Of a DNA stretch of 64,000 nt, positions 47,176-55,078 are shown piece after piece. Made by a program: the position numbers and the translations under genes. Positions within the stretch are counted from its first letter, which is position 1. The number at the start of each line of letters is the position of its first letter. The notes under the pieces are model-generated. The model was not told where the DNA came from and did no database searches. It saw nothing but the letters and a program-made list of their open reading frames with translations. Source of the DNA: Candidatus Thiodiazotropha sp. (ex Monitilora ramsayi) (GTDB lineage Bacteria; Pseudomonadota; Gammaproteobacteria; Chromatiales; Chromatiaceae); the NCBI GenBank assembly GCA_025655595.1, contig JAHXIO010000006.1, forward strand, positions 590,520-654,519, given 5' to 3'.

Positions 47176-47733
47176 CTGAAGGCCGAAAAATAGCTTTCCC
47201 GAATTCAAAGGGTCGTTTGGCTCATTAAGTCCGCCGTTGGAGACATGATGGAATCGGTACTCGAGGTTAAAATTCATTGATCGTAGGTTGAATTTTAGTC
47301 CGCCTGCAGCTTGATAGACGCCCTTAAGCCTGGAACTGGTGCCCGGGATTTTTGCATTGGTATAGAGTGGGCCTCCTCCAGCCAACAGATAGGGCTGAAC
47401 ACTCTGTAGTGGCAGAAACGTCCAGCAGGCATTGAAATAGATACCTGCCATTGGTGGTTCGTCAGGCTGGTCGAGAAGATGTAGAGGCAGTTCGATTTGC
47501 AGGGAACGCCGGTTACGATACCACCCCTGGCCACGTACCCGATCCTGCGGTCGCTCATGGCGAAGTATAATGTCTCGGGTTTCGACTCTCTCCTTGGTGT
47601 CACCCCAACCAGGGTGTGATTCCCCATAGCCAATCAACAACTGCCAGTTTGTCGGCAGACCTTCGTCACACAGTGCCCACCTACTGGTGAGAGTCAGTAG
47701 AAGAATGATTGACCAAGATACTCTTTGTTTCAT
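47164..47733 (-). CDS. PagL-like outer membrane acyl hydrolase-fold protein
   Basis: This 189-residue protein has a signal peptide (SIILLLTLTSRWALC) and alternating strands of an eight-stranded barrel: YLLAGGGPLYTNAKI, NFNLEYRFHHVSNGGLNEPN, and the terminal LFFGLQLPL. The block H163-V-S165-N-G-G-L matches the His-x-Ser catalytic pair of PagL lipid A 3-O-deacylases. The Glu expected about 14 residues after the His looks like Asn177, so activity is uncertain. It overlaps the DUF218 gene by four bases and is last in the polyene cluster. Confidence 0.7.
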   Translation of the reverse strand: MKQRVSWSIILLLTLTSRWALCDEGLPTNWQLLIGYGESHPGWGDTKERVETRDIILRHERPQDRVRGQGWYRNRRSLQIELPLHLLDQPDEPPMAGIYFNACWTFLPLQSVQPYLLAGGGPLYTNAKIPGTSSRLKGVYQAAGGLKFNLRSMNFNLEYRFHHVSNGGLNEPNDPLNSGKLFFGLQLPL

Positions 47734-48464
47734 GTCACCCGGTCCAACATGCGTCGGTTTTGGGTTAATCGTGCCCAGGTAAGACCCGTCTTGAACCAGA
47801 GGATATACCAGGCTTCAATAAGCAGTCTTGGTATCAATTTCGCTGTGATACTGAAATTATCTTCACAGCCACATAGTCGATGGTCAATGCGCAGACTTTT
47901 GGCGATGGTGGCGATTCGTGCAAGATGGTATCGGTTGCTGATCAATACAACAGCCTCTTCAGAAACGCTGCTTAAGATCTCTCTGGCATGCTTCAGGTTT
48001 TCCAAAGTGTTTTGCGACTGCTCTTCTCGCATCATTCGAGATATTTCGATACCGGATGCCTCAACCCAGATCTGACCGGCGGCAGCTTCACTGATTTCAT
48101 CTTTGATGCCTCCACCCAGCAGCAGCAACCGGCAATTCTCACGTTTTCGCATCAACTCGACGGCTTTAGTCAGGCGTAGTCGATAATCGCTATCGATATT
48201 TCCTTGTTTAAGTTGCTTTCCAAAGACCAACAATTGCTTTTCGGTGCAATCGTTCGAACTGTTTTTCGCCGTTGAATAGACGTACCTCAGACTGACCAGT
48301 AAGGGCAGACCAAGTGTGGCTGTCATGACTAGCAAAGTGAGAAGAAAAGTAAACAATCCGTCCCAATCGATTTGTCCTCGTTCTGGATCGAATTGCATTG
48401 ATGTGGGTGGTAGTGGATCAGTTTTCAGATTGAGATAATCAGATCTGATGATAGGGGGAGTCAC
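47730..48464 (-). CDS. DUF218 (SanA/YdcF/ElyC-type) membrane protein
   Basis: This 244-residue protein has one membrane helix (FLLTLLVMTATLGLPLLVSL) and a DUF218 domain: QLLVFGKQLKQGNIDSDYRLRLTKAVELMRKRENCRLLLLGGG, then ESQNTLENLKHA and VLISNRYHLARI. The family handles envelope-related small substrates; biochemistry is poorly known. Its S/N-T-x-E-N and 'NRYH' blocks are intact. It lies downstream of the lipoprotein gene and overlaps the PagL-like gene, so it probably supports envelope placement of the cluster product. Confidence 0.82.
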   Translation of the reverse strand: MTPPIIRSDYLNLKTDPLPPTSMQFDPERGQIDWDGLFTFLLTLLVMTATLGLPLLVSLRYVYSTAKNSSNDCTEKQLLVFGKQLKQGNIDSDYRLRLTKAVELMRKRENCRLLLLGGGIKDEISEAAAGQIWVEASGIEISRMMREEQSQNTLENLKHAREILSSVSEEAVVLISNRYHLARIATIAKSLRIDHRLCGCEDNFSITAKLIPRLLIEAWYILWFKTGLTWARLTQNRRMLDRVT

Positions 48465-48530
48465 TACCGCCGACGAGCGTCAAATCGGACATGCTTGCCG
48501 GCGGTAGTCTGAGGACAGTAGTAGAGAAAA

Positions 48531-48929
48531 CTACATCGTTACCAAGCGTGCCTGTATAGCGCGGTCGAGATTCTGAATCCAGCCGTTATAGTTTGAGTGG
48601 ATCATACTGCCGTCATATTTCAACTCAGTACTGTCTTTGTAGATAATACTGTATTTGGTGGCGGAGTAGGGGATGTCCACTACTGCAGAGTGTTTTCTGA
48701 GAAAGATACTGCCTACGATTTGGCCGGGTTTCACCTCTTTCATTTGCCAACCCAGGCCGGCGCCGGCGGACATGATGGCTTTCTTGACGTTCTCAGCGCT
48801 GACTTTGCTGGAAGCGTTAACAGGCGCCTCTTCGACATTGTAAACGGGTGCCGTGCGACAACCGATCAATCCCATAGTTAATGCAATCATGGCAACAAAA
48901 GCCAGTTTTCTCATTTTTGTGATTGTCAT
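48531..48929 (-). CDS. Putative lipoprotein in the polyene cluster
   Basis: This 132-residue protein has a signal peptide with lipobox MGLIGC. The mature part has ENVKKAIMSAGAGLGWQMKE, then strands ending in YSIIYKDSTELKYDGSMIH and NYNGWIQNLDRAIQARL. I know this pattern only as an uncharacterised lipoprotein family. AAGGGAG lies nine bases before ATG 48929; an inner ATG (residue 6) is possible. It is spaced 88 bases from the GT2 gene, so it may have its own promoter. Confidence 0.65.
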   Translation of the reverse strand: MTITKMRKLAFVAMIALTMGLIGCRTAPVYNVEEAPVNASSKVSAENVKKAIMSAGAGLGWQMKEVKPGQIVGSIFLRKHSAVVDIPYSATKYSIIYKDSTELKYDGSMIHSNYNGWIQNLDRAIQARLVTM

Positions 48930-49017
48930 TGATTGATACTCCCTTTATTGAGTGGTTAAAAAATCTTGATTTGGGGATTGGATAGGTGTGGTATTTACGA
49001 GTCCCTTGAATATATAA

Positions 49018-49770
49018 CTACCCTTGAATCTGCTGATTGCGTGGGTCAGACAGGATTCTCAGGCTCCTGAGGAGTCCCGGCAGATACATGCCCCGGCGTA
49101 ATAAACGCCATGCGATCATGCGAACAATTCGCCAAGTGTCCGTCCAAGGTCTGTAATGGCTTTCGCGTCCCTCTCTACGATAAATCGATTCCACAGGAAT
49201 GGAGATACTATAAAAGCTGTTGTTTGCTGCTTCAATGAGTATTTCGCTCTCAAAGACAAAGCCCCGCTGAATTGTCGTTTCCAGCTGTAACGTGCTGAGG
49301 ACTTTGGCTGGATATAGCCGGAAACCGGATTGTGAATCAACCACCGGGTAACCGGCTGCCCAGGAGACCCAAAAATCCGCGAATCTATTGGCGAAGCGAC
49401 GCAGCTTGGGGGCACTATGTCGTTGTAAGAGACGCGCGGCAATGATGATGCTGTCGGGCGACGCTTCGGCGGTCTCAATAAGTGTCTTAATCTCCCGGGG
49501 GTCGTGCTGCCCGTCTCCATCCAGCGTTACGATGTATTTCGCATTCAGAGACAGGGCATGAGAGAAACCGGAATGTAAGGCAGCTGCCTTACCCTTATTC
49601 TTCTCATGCTGGAGAATATGAACATCGAGATTCTGAAGTTGATCCACGGTGCCATCTTCCGATCCGTCATCCACCACGATGATCAAGTCCACTTCAGGTC
49701 GTGCCTGAGCCACTACCTCTGCAATCGTGGCTGACTCATTCAAGACGGGAATAACAAGTACGGTCTCCAT
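49018..49770 (-). CDS. Family 2 glycosyltransferase
   Basis: This 250-residue GT2 of the dolichyl-phosphate mannose synthase type has VLVIPVLNESATIAEVV, DLIIVVDDGSEDGT, YIVTLDGDGQHDP (DxD) and 'SQSGFRLYP'. No membrane segment is evident. It follows the ketoreductase by three bases in the cluster. In aryl-polyene clusters glycosyl and acyl transfers attach the polyene to a lipid carrier, the likely role here. Acceptor and sugar are not readable. Confidence 0.9.
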   Translation of the reverse strand: METVLVIPVLNESATIAEVVAQARPEVDLIIVVDDGSEDGTVDQLQNLDVHILQHEKNKGKAAALHSGFSHALSLNAKYIVTLDGDGQHDPREIKTLIETAEASPDSIIIAARLLQRHSAPKLRRFANRFADFWVSWAAGYPVVDSQSGFRLYPAKVLSTLQLETTIQRGFVFESEILIEAANNSFYSISIPVESIYRREGRESHYRPWTDTWRIVRMIAWRLLRRGMYLPGLLRSLRILSDPRNQQIQG

Positions 49771-49773
49771 ACT

Positions 49774-50493
49774 CTAGGCCATGGCACCATTGATAGAGAG
49801 AATTTGTCCGGAGATGTAGGCTGCCTCGTCGGAGGTGAGGTAATTGATCAGTGAAGCGACCTCCTCAGGCCTTCCTGCGCGCTTCATGGGGACAATCTGC
49901 TTGATGGTCTTCTCATCGAATACCTGATCAGTCATACGGCCGGCAATGATGCCGGGTGCGATTGTGTTGACGGTAACGCCTCGAGAGGCGATTTCGATGG
50001 CAAGTGATTTGCAGGCACCGTGCAGGCCCGCTTTTGCGGCAGCGTAATTGGCCTGGCCTCGATTTCCCATGATGCCCGCAATGGATGAGATGGCGATGAT
50101 CCTGCCCCAACGTGTTGCCATCATCGGCAGGAGAAGAGATTGTGTGACATTGTAAAAACCGTTCAGCGAGACATCGATGACCTCTTTCCATTGAGTGGGT
50201 TGCATACCTGCCAACGGGGCATCACTGTGAATTCCAGCGTTGTGTATCAGGATTTGTATGGGACCATCAGCAAGGAGTTTTTCCAACGCCTGCAGACAGG
50301 TGTCAGTCTGCCTGACATCGAAGCTGCACGCCTCTGCGGACCCGCCCAGGCTGCGGATCTCCTGCACTAGGGTTTCCGCACGGGCGAGATTGCTGTTGGC
50401 ATGTACGATGACATGGTGATTGCTGGCGGCGAGCCGCAGGCAGATGGCTGCACCTATATCGCCGCTGCCACCGGTGATGAGGGCGCGTTTCAA
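49774..50493 (-). CDS. 3-oxoacyl-ACP reductase (FabG/ApeQ-like)
   Basis: This 239-residue short-chain reductase has LITGGSGDIGAAICLRLA (nucleotide loop), NAG at 85-87, N111, S136/S137, Y150 and K154 (NYAAAKAG). It reduces the beta-keto group during chain extension. It lies between the hotdog dehydratase and the GT2 gene, the position of the ketoreductase in aryl-polyene clusters. It has the standard length with no membrane segment. Confidence 0.93.
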   Translation of the reverse strand: MKRALITGGSGDIGAAICLRLAASNHHVIVHANSNLARAETLVQEIRSLGGSAEACSFDVRQTDTCLQALEKLLADGPIQILIHNAGIHSDAPLAGMQPTQWKEVIDVSLNGFYNVTQSLLLPMMATRWGRIIAISSIAGIMGNRGQANYAAAKAGLHGACKSLAIEIASRGVTVNTIAPGIIAGRMTDQVFDEKTIKQIVPMKRAGRPEEVASLINYLTSDEAAYISGQILSINGAMA

Positions 50494-50496
50494 GGC

Positions 50497-50931
50497 CTAC
50501 ACCTCCCTACGTGCCATAACGGCTGCACTCCCTTCGGCAACCGGGATGTGATTCAGGGTCAGATCAAAAGCATAGAGGAGATTTCCGCTGTCAGCCATTA
50601 ATTTTCTGGCGGTAATGAGTAGAGGAAAAATCGTGTCATCCAGGCGCTCTCGGTGCAGTTTTACTCCTCGTAAGCTGACCAGAAACCCGGCAATTGGGGC
50701 TTGTCCGGACCGTTGGGCCAGTAGGCCGCCATGCAGCGCCATGGCCTGCGCACCATATTCTGCGGAATGGATGACGCTCAGTCGGTCACGGGAGCGCAAC
50801 GGGTTGTCTGATCTCAGGTGGGTTTTCGTACTGCAGACAAGATGCTCGTCATCCCAGTGGAGCAGGCTGTCTATCAAACACATGAGACCATCATGGGGCA
50901 TCAGTTCACATAGTTGCTTGGCGTTCAGCAT
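50497..50931 (-). CDS. 3-hydroxyacyl-ACP dehydratase, hotdog fold (ApeP-like)
   Basis: Starting at ATG 50931 (144 residues), it opens with LCELMPHDGLMCLIDSLLHWDD, the ApeP-like 'PH.G.M.L.D' site with the catalytic His. 'SAEYGAQAMALHGG', the usual central helix, comes later. The C-terminal strands are typical hotdog. It dehydrates the 3-hydroxyacyl chain to the conjugated double bond. It overlaps the Cys-less ketosynthase by seven bases; the frame continues upstream to 50979 but lacks the motif there. Confidence 0.85.
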   Translation of the reverse strand: MLNAKQLCELMPHDGLMCLIDSLLHWDDEHLVCSTKTHLRSDNPLRSRDRLSVIHSAEYGAQAMALHGGLLAQRSGQAPIAGFLVSLRGVKLHRERLDDTIFPLLITARKLMADSGNLLYAFDLTLNHIPVAEGSAAVMARREV

Positions 50932-51719
50932 GGGATGCACTCGATAGATAGTTTCATGTCGGGAAGATAGGGTACGCACATACTCGCATGACGTTTAAGT
51001 GCCAGTGCTTCCAGCAGCGGAAGTGACCTCGCCGCAGGTGTCGCCACTCTCTTTGCCTCCATCAAGGAGTGCTGCATCCTGCTCTCGGACAGATCGGGTT
51101 TCAGTCGAAGTTTGAGATCCGCCAATTTATCCCCGCTTTCGGATTTATGAGAAATCAATAGGGAGGCTGCAAATGTATCGTTAACGGTAATGACCTCTCT
51201 CAATGGGTCTGGAGCAGGAAGGTCATAGGCAACCAGCAGAACCTTCTTGTTCTCTGTTTTTGTCAGAACGGCCGCCTCTAACAGTCCTGCAGCAAAGGTA
51301 CCCTCCAGACCTGCGATACTGGTAGAGACCTGCTGATATCCGGTGGCTATGGACCAGTAGCCGGCTGGGGCATTGTGAACCGAATTGTGAAACTGCGTGG
51401 GTGAGACAGGGCGGTCATCCAGGGTCAGTGCGCTACAGATCTGATTAATGACATCAAGGTCACCGTTGGAGGATGCAAAAACCGATAGCAATTCCGGCTG
51501 TTTGGATCTCTGGCTCAGGGCGTCGTCGGAGACCTCCAGAGCCAGTTTGATGGTTTGAGTTGTGCGTCTGCGCTCATTGGGCTTGAGCATCGCCGGTTTC
51601 AGGGGGGGGAGGGGCAGCGGTTGAAATGGCGCTTCGCCCCGCAACACAGGAGTAGACTGCTTCCAGCCATGTAAACCGGGCGCTATCAGGCCGACTGATT
51701 CAATCGAGACATCGATCAT
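50925..51719 (-). CDS. Ketosynthase-like chain-length-factor protein (ApeC-like)
   Basis: This 264-residue protein holds only the N-terminal thiolase-like half of a beta-ketoacyl synthase (Ketoacyl-synt_2 type): ALEVSDDALSQRSKQPELLSVFASSNGDLDVINQICSAL, then QFHNSVHNAPAGYWSIATGYQQVSTSIAGLEGTFAAGLLEA. Where an active ketosynthase has Cys there is 'STSIAG', so it cannot condense. It probably pairs with the next gene, a true ketosynthase, setting chain length as ApeC does. It overlaps that gene by four bases. Confidence 0.85.
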   Translation of the reverse strand: MIDVSIESVGLIAPGLHGWKQSTPVLRGEAPFQPLPLPPLKPAMLKPNERRRTTQTIKLALEVSDDALSQRSKQPELLSVFASSNGDLDVINQICSALTLDDRPVSPTQFHNSVHNAPAGYWSIATGYQQVSTSIAGLEGTFAAGLLEAAVLTKTENKKVLLVAYDLPAPDPLREVITVNDTFAASLLISHKSESGDKLADLKLRLKPDLSESRMQHSLMEAKRVATPAARSLPLLEALALKRHASMCVPYLPDMKLSIECIPC

Positions 51720-52906
51720 TGGGATTGACCAAACACAAGACTACAGTTGTTACCGCCAAACCCGAAGGAGTTTGTCATGGTGAAATTCAAAGCGCGACGT
51801 TCGGTTGCGAGTGACAGGTTTGCGTGCAGTGCGGGATCGGGTTTTTCCGTTTGCAGATTTTGCGGGATCAATCCGGATTCGAGACACAACAGGGAGATGA
51901 TCGCCTCAGTGACGCCCGCCGCTCCCAGTGTGTGGCCGATAAAGCCTTTGGTGGAGCTGCAGGATACTTGCTCACCGAAACACGCAACAACTGCCATATC
52001 CTCTGCAAGGTCATTGGCTGGCGTGGCGGTACCGTGCAGGTTGATGTAATCGATCTCTTTTGATGTGATTCCTGAGCGTTCGAGTGCCTGCCGCATGGCC
52101 AGGGCAGCGCCACTCCCTTCCGGGTGAGGAGTGGACATGTGATAAGCGTCGCTCGATTCACCATAACCCAACAACCTGGGTCCGCTAGGAGCCGCATCTG
52201 TCCTTTCCAGCAGTGCAAAGCCGGCTGCCTCACCGATATTGATCCCCTGACGATCAACATCCCAGGGTCGACAGGGGGAAGTGGATATCAGATCCAGGGA
52301 GCTGAAGCCATAGAGGGTCGTCATACAGAGGGAATCGACTCCTCCGACGACTGCGGCATCACATAGTCCGGCAGAGATATAACGATGGGCGGTGGCGAAG
52401 ACCTTGGCGCTTGAGGAACAGGCTGTGGAGATGGCAAGTGCCGGTCCCCGGAGACCTAAAAGAGTTCTTGGAAACGAGGTGCACGAGAAGACATTATGGG
52501 TTTTGTCTGGGTTGTAGTCGCCCCGCAGGTGACCGTTTGAGTCCTGTTGCAGGTAGGCATTTTCCGTCATTGCGATACCGGAAGTGCTGGTGCCCATAAA
52601 AATCCCGATTCGATCCGCTCCATAATCTGAGATGGCGCGAACGACAGATTCGAGAAAATTGTCCTGCTGGAGTGCCAGATACGCCAAGCGGTTATTCCGG
52701 CAGTCATAGTCGATGAACGCATCCGGCAGGTCCGTTGACTCGATACCTTCGACACGGCCGATCCAGGTCTTCAGGTCGATATCGTCCAAGTCACAGTGAC
52801 GCAGTCCGCTTCTGCCCGCCTGTAAGGCAGAAAGCGTGGCATCGTTACCTTGTCCGAGGGCGTTGGTCAGCGTAAAGCCGGAAATCGTGAGTGGTGTAAT
52901 CGCCAT
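51716..52906 (-). CDS. 3-oxoacyl-ACP synthase (aryl-polyene ketosynthase)
   Basis: This 396-residue FabF-type ketosynthase has the full catalytic triad: C163 in AISTACSSSAKVF, H291 in LHGTATPAND and H325 in GFIGHTLGAAG. It extends the polyene by malonyl units on ACP. It is the only complete ketosynthase in the window; E. coli-type aryl-polyene clusters carry two plus the Cys-less partner. The next upstream gene (ligase) is 139 bases away, so an internal promoter is possible. Confidence 0.94.
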   Translation of the reverse strand: MAITPLTISGFTLTNALGQGNDATLSALQAGRSGLRHCDLDDIDLKTWIGRVEGIESTDLPDAFIDYDCRNNRLAYLALQQDNFLESVVRAISDYGADRIGIFMGTSTSGIAMTENAYLQQDSNGHLRGDYNPDKTHNVFSCTSFPRTLLGLRGPALAISTACSSSAKVFATAHRYISAGLCDAAVVGGVDSLCMTTLYGFSSLDLISTSPCRPWDVDRQGINIGEAAGFALLERTDAAPSGPRLLGYGESSDAYHMSTPHPEGSGAALAMRQALERSGITSKEIDYINLHGTATPANDLAEDMAVVACFGEQVSCSSTKGFIGHTLGAAGVTEAIISLLCLESGLIPQNLQTEKPDPALHANLSLATERRALNFTMTNSFGFGGNNCSLVFGQSQ

Positions 52907-53045
52907 AGTTGTCCGTTATCACAGGGTCAAACAGCCGTGTGTACGGCAGCCGCACATTATGCGAGTCCTGGTGACTCAGTACAATGGTTACACTGGGAAT
53001 AGTCGTGGCTAGATCGGATTTTATGCCCTTTAGGTCGCACGCACT

Positions 53046-54431
53046 CTACCGGCCGTTGCTATCAGGTACTGAATGCTGATTATTATTCATTGATATCAGT
53101 AGCTTATCTATATCTCTACGTGGTAGCTTACCAGTGGAATTGCGAGGAAGCGAAGTGACAAAATGGAGCGGGCGGGGCAGGAATACCTCATCGATCGTTT
53201 TGCCAAGTGCCTGCAGAATCTCGTGCTTGGAGAGAGAAGGGGCCACTACGAGAGCTGAAAGGCGTTGATTCTCCTGCTTTTCATCGTCCGGCGGCAGGAA
53301 AGTACCATCGATAACCCCTGGGATATCCATCAGTTGATGGTTTAGGTCGCTTAATGAGGCCCGCTTGCCGGCTATTTTCAGAATGTCGCTGTCGCGTCCC
53401 AGCAAGTGAAACTCCCCCCCTGACTCAAGCTTGATACTGTCGTTGAGAAGGACTTTATCCATCAAATGGCCGCCATTGACCTCACAACCATCGGCTTGGG
53501 GAGAGATTGTGATATTGGGATAGAGGCACCACAATGAGTTCTCTGTCGTACGCCTGCCTGCGATAGACCCTGTTTCTGTCGAGCCGTAGATTTCGAAAAC
53601 CTGTGTCAGCATCTCCCGCTCGACATCAGCGGCCAGTGATTCCGATAGTGGTGCCGTAGCGGAGACAATAAATTCGATCGGCGGCCAGTCGAGACTTGCC
53701 GCGGCACAGGCTCGAAGGTGCAACGGCGTGGTAATCAGGACTCGAGGCGCCGGTAGCCGGGACAGGGAAGCGAGGATATCGGCCGGAAAAAAGGGGCGAC
53801 CTGTGTCTATGCTGATGGCACCCTGCCAGGGAAAGAGGATAGCGGTGGCGAGACCGTACATATGCTGGGAGGGTACAGTGGCGAGAATGCTGCTGATGTT
53901 CCTGCTCAGAAAGGGGAAGTGCTGTAATGCGAGTGCTGCCTCGGCGGTCAGTGTGCGCCAGTCCTTGGCGTGCATTTTTGGTTTGCCGGTACTCCCGGAG
54001 GTGAAAAGAATGGCCGCAATCTGATCGGGGTCGATCGTAACCAAGCCGGTATTTACCAGCTTGTCGCTGATCATCAGCTCTCCATACTCAATCTGCTCGG
54101 CGGATATCTCATTGATCGATTTTTCAACCAGGCAATAACTGTCGGGAAAATCTTCGGACAGACCGTTGATGGCACCCGCGGTGGCATTTTGCGGCATCAG
54201 GGTGATTTGTTTGCGATGTAAGGCCGCGGCGAAGCCCACCATAAAGCGGTATCGGTCTTCGCAAAGGTTAAACACATACCGTTTTTCCGGTAGTGATCTG
54301 GACGCCTGTTCTACATCCTGAAGAAATGTCTCTGCAGATATTGATTGACCTCTTCTCCAAGCCAGGGGTTGTTTGGAACTGTGGTACAAAACGGATGTGC
54401 GACTTTCTCTACTCACCAGAGCCTCCGCCAT
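53046..54431 (-). CDS. Acyl/aryl-CoA ligase family AMP-binding enzyme
   Basis: This 461-residue ANL-superfamily adenylate former has the P-loop AAILFTSGSTGKPK, VPSQHMYGLATAIL, EIYGSTETGS, and a C-terminal part with 'LLGRDSDILKIAGKR' and PRNSTGKLPRRD (catalytic Lys). It activates an acid for loading onto ACP. In aryl-polyene clusters this is the 4-hydroxybenzoate- or cinnamate-type starter (ApeH). The stretch 1-130 is short for the family. It overlaps the membrane-protein gene by 19 bases. Confidence 0.9.
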   Translation of the reverse strand: MAEALVSRESRTSVLYHSSKQPLAWRRGQSISAETFLQDVEQASRSLPEKRYVFNLCEDRYRFMVGFAAALHRKQITLMPQNATAGAINGLSEDFPDSYCLVEKSINEISAEQIEYGELMISDKLVNTGLVTIDPDQIAAILFTSGSTGKPKMHAKDWRTLTAEAALALQHFPFLSRNISSILATVPSQHMYGLATAILFPWQGAISIDTGRPFFPADILASLSRLPAPRVLITTPLHLRACAAASLDWPPIEFIVSATAPLSESLAADVEREMLTQVFEIYGSTETGSIAGRRTTENSLWCLYPNITISPQADGCEVNGGHLMDKVLLNDSIKLESGGEFHLLGRDSDILKIAGKRASLSDLNHQLMDIPGVIDGTFLPPDDEKQENQRLSALVVAPSLSKHEILQALGKTIDEVFLPRPLHFVTSLPRNSTGKLPRRDIDKLLISMNNNQHSVPDSNGR

Positions 54432-55078
54432 TCGATACGTCTCAGCGATAAGAGAAAGTCTGGAAATGCCATATGCTGCAGATGAGAGAGTTTGCGAACG
54501 CGTATGCGGTACTCAATTAAGAAGACCAAGCCTATCAGTGCGTAGTTTATAAAATTGGTGAAGAGTGACCAAATTTTGGGAGAAGCGTACAAAGCCAGCA
54601 GTATGCTCTCCAGTAGCATGAGTATGAACAGGGTTGACCAAAGTACAGTCACTCGACGGGTATAATGTTCGGCAACAGAATCCAGCTTATGCCCATGCAT
54701 CATCTCGGCAATACGGGAGATCAGGGCTCTTCTTCCCGGTATTAGGGTGCTGGAAAACAAGACCATAAGGAACAGGCTGATCAGAATCGGCGGCAGCTTC
54801 AGTACCAGTGCAGGGTCTATCTCCTGAGTGAATAACCAGACAGCCAGAGTGCTTCCGCATATCAGGAGAAGCCAGCCGGTCCGATTGCGGTTGGCAACCA
54901 TACTCACACCCGAGAACAGTATCAACCCCAAAAGGATAATGACGGCTGGCTGCAGATTCCCATTTTTCAGAATGCCGATATGGAGTGTCAACGGATAGGC
55001 GATCAACAGTAACAGGAATATACCCCGCAGCAGGTAGTGGGTGCGACCGGTATCAGTGGTGTGTGCAGAGTGAGTCAT
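54413..55078 (-). CDS. COG4648-type polytopic membrane protein
   Basis: From ATG 55078 (221 residues) it has about six hydrophobic segments (LLRGIFLLLLIAYPLTLHIG, VIILLGLILFSGVSMVA, WLLLICGSTLAVWLF, PILISLFLMVLFSSTLI, LFILMLLESILLALYA, FINYALIGLVFLIEYRIR). Aryl-polyene clusters regularly contain an ApeG-like protein of this sort. It overlaps the MMPL exporter stop by four bases. The longer upstream frame to 55240 overlaps the exporter and is rejected. A role in handling polyene in the membrane is inferred from context. Confidence 0.8.
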   Translation of the reverse strand: MTHSAHTTDTGRTHYLLRGIFLLLLIAYPLTLHIGILKNGNLQPAVIILLGLILFSGVSMVANRNRTGWLLLICGSTLAVWLFTQEIDPALVLKLPPILISLFLMVLFSSTLIPGRRALISRIAEMMHGHKLDSVAEHYTRRVTVLWSTLFILMLLESILLALYASPKIWSLFTNFINYALIGLVFLIEYRIRVRKLSHLQHMAFPDFLLSLRRIEWRRLW

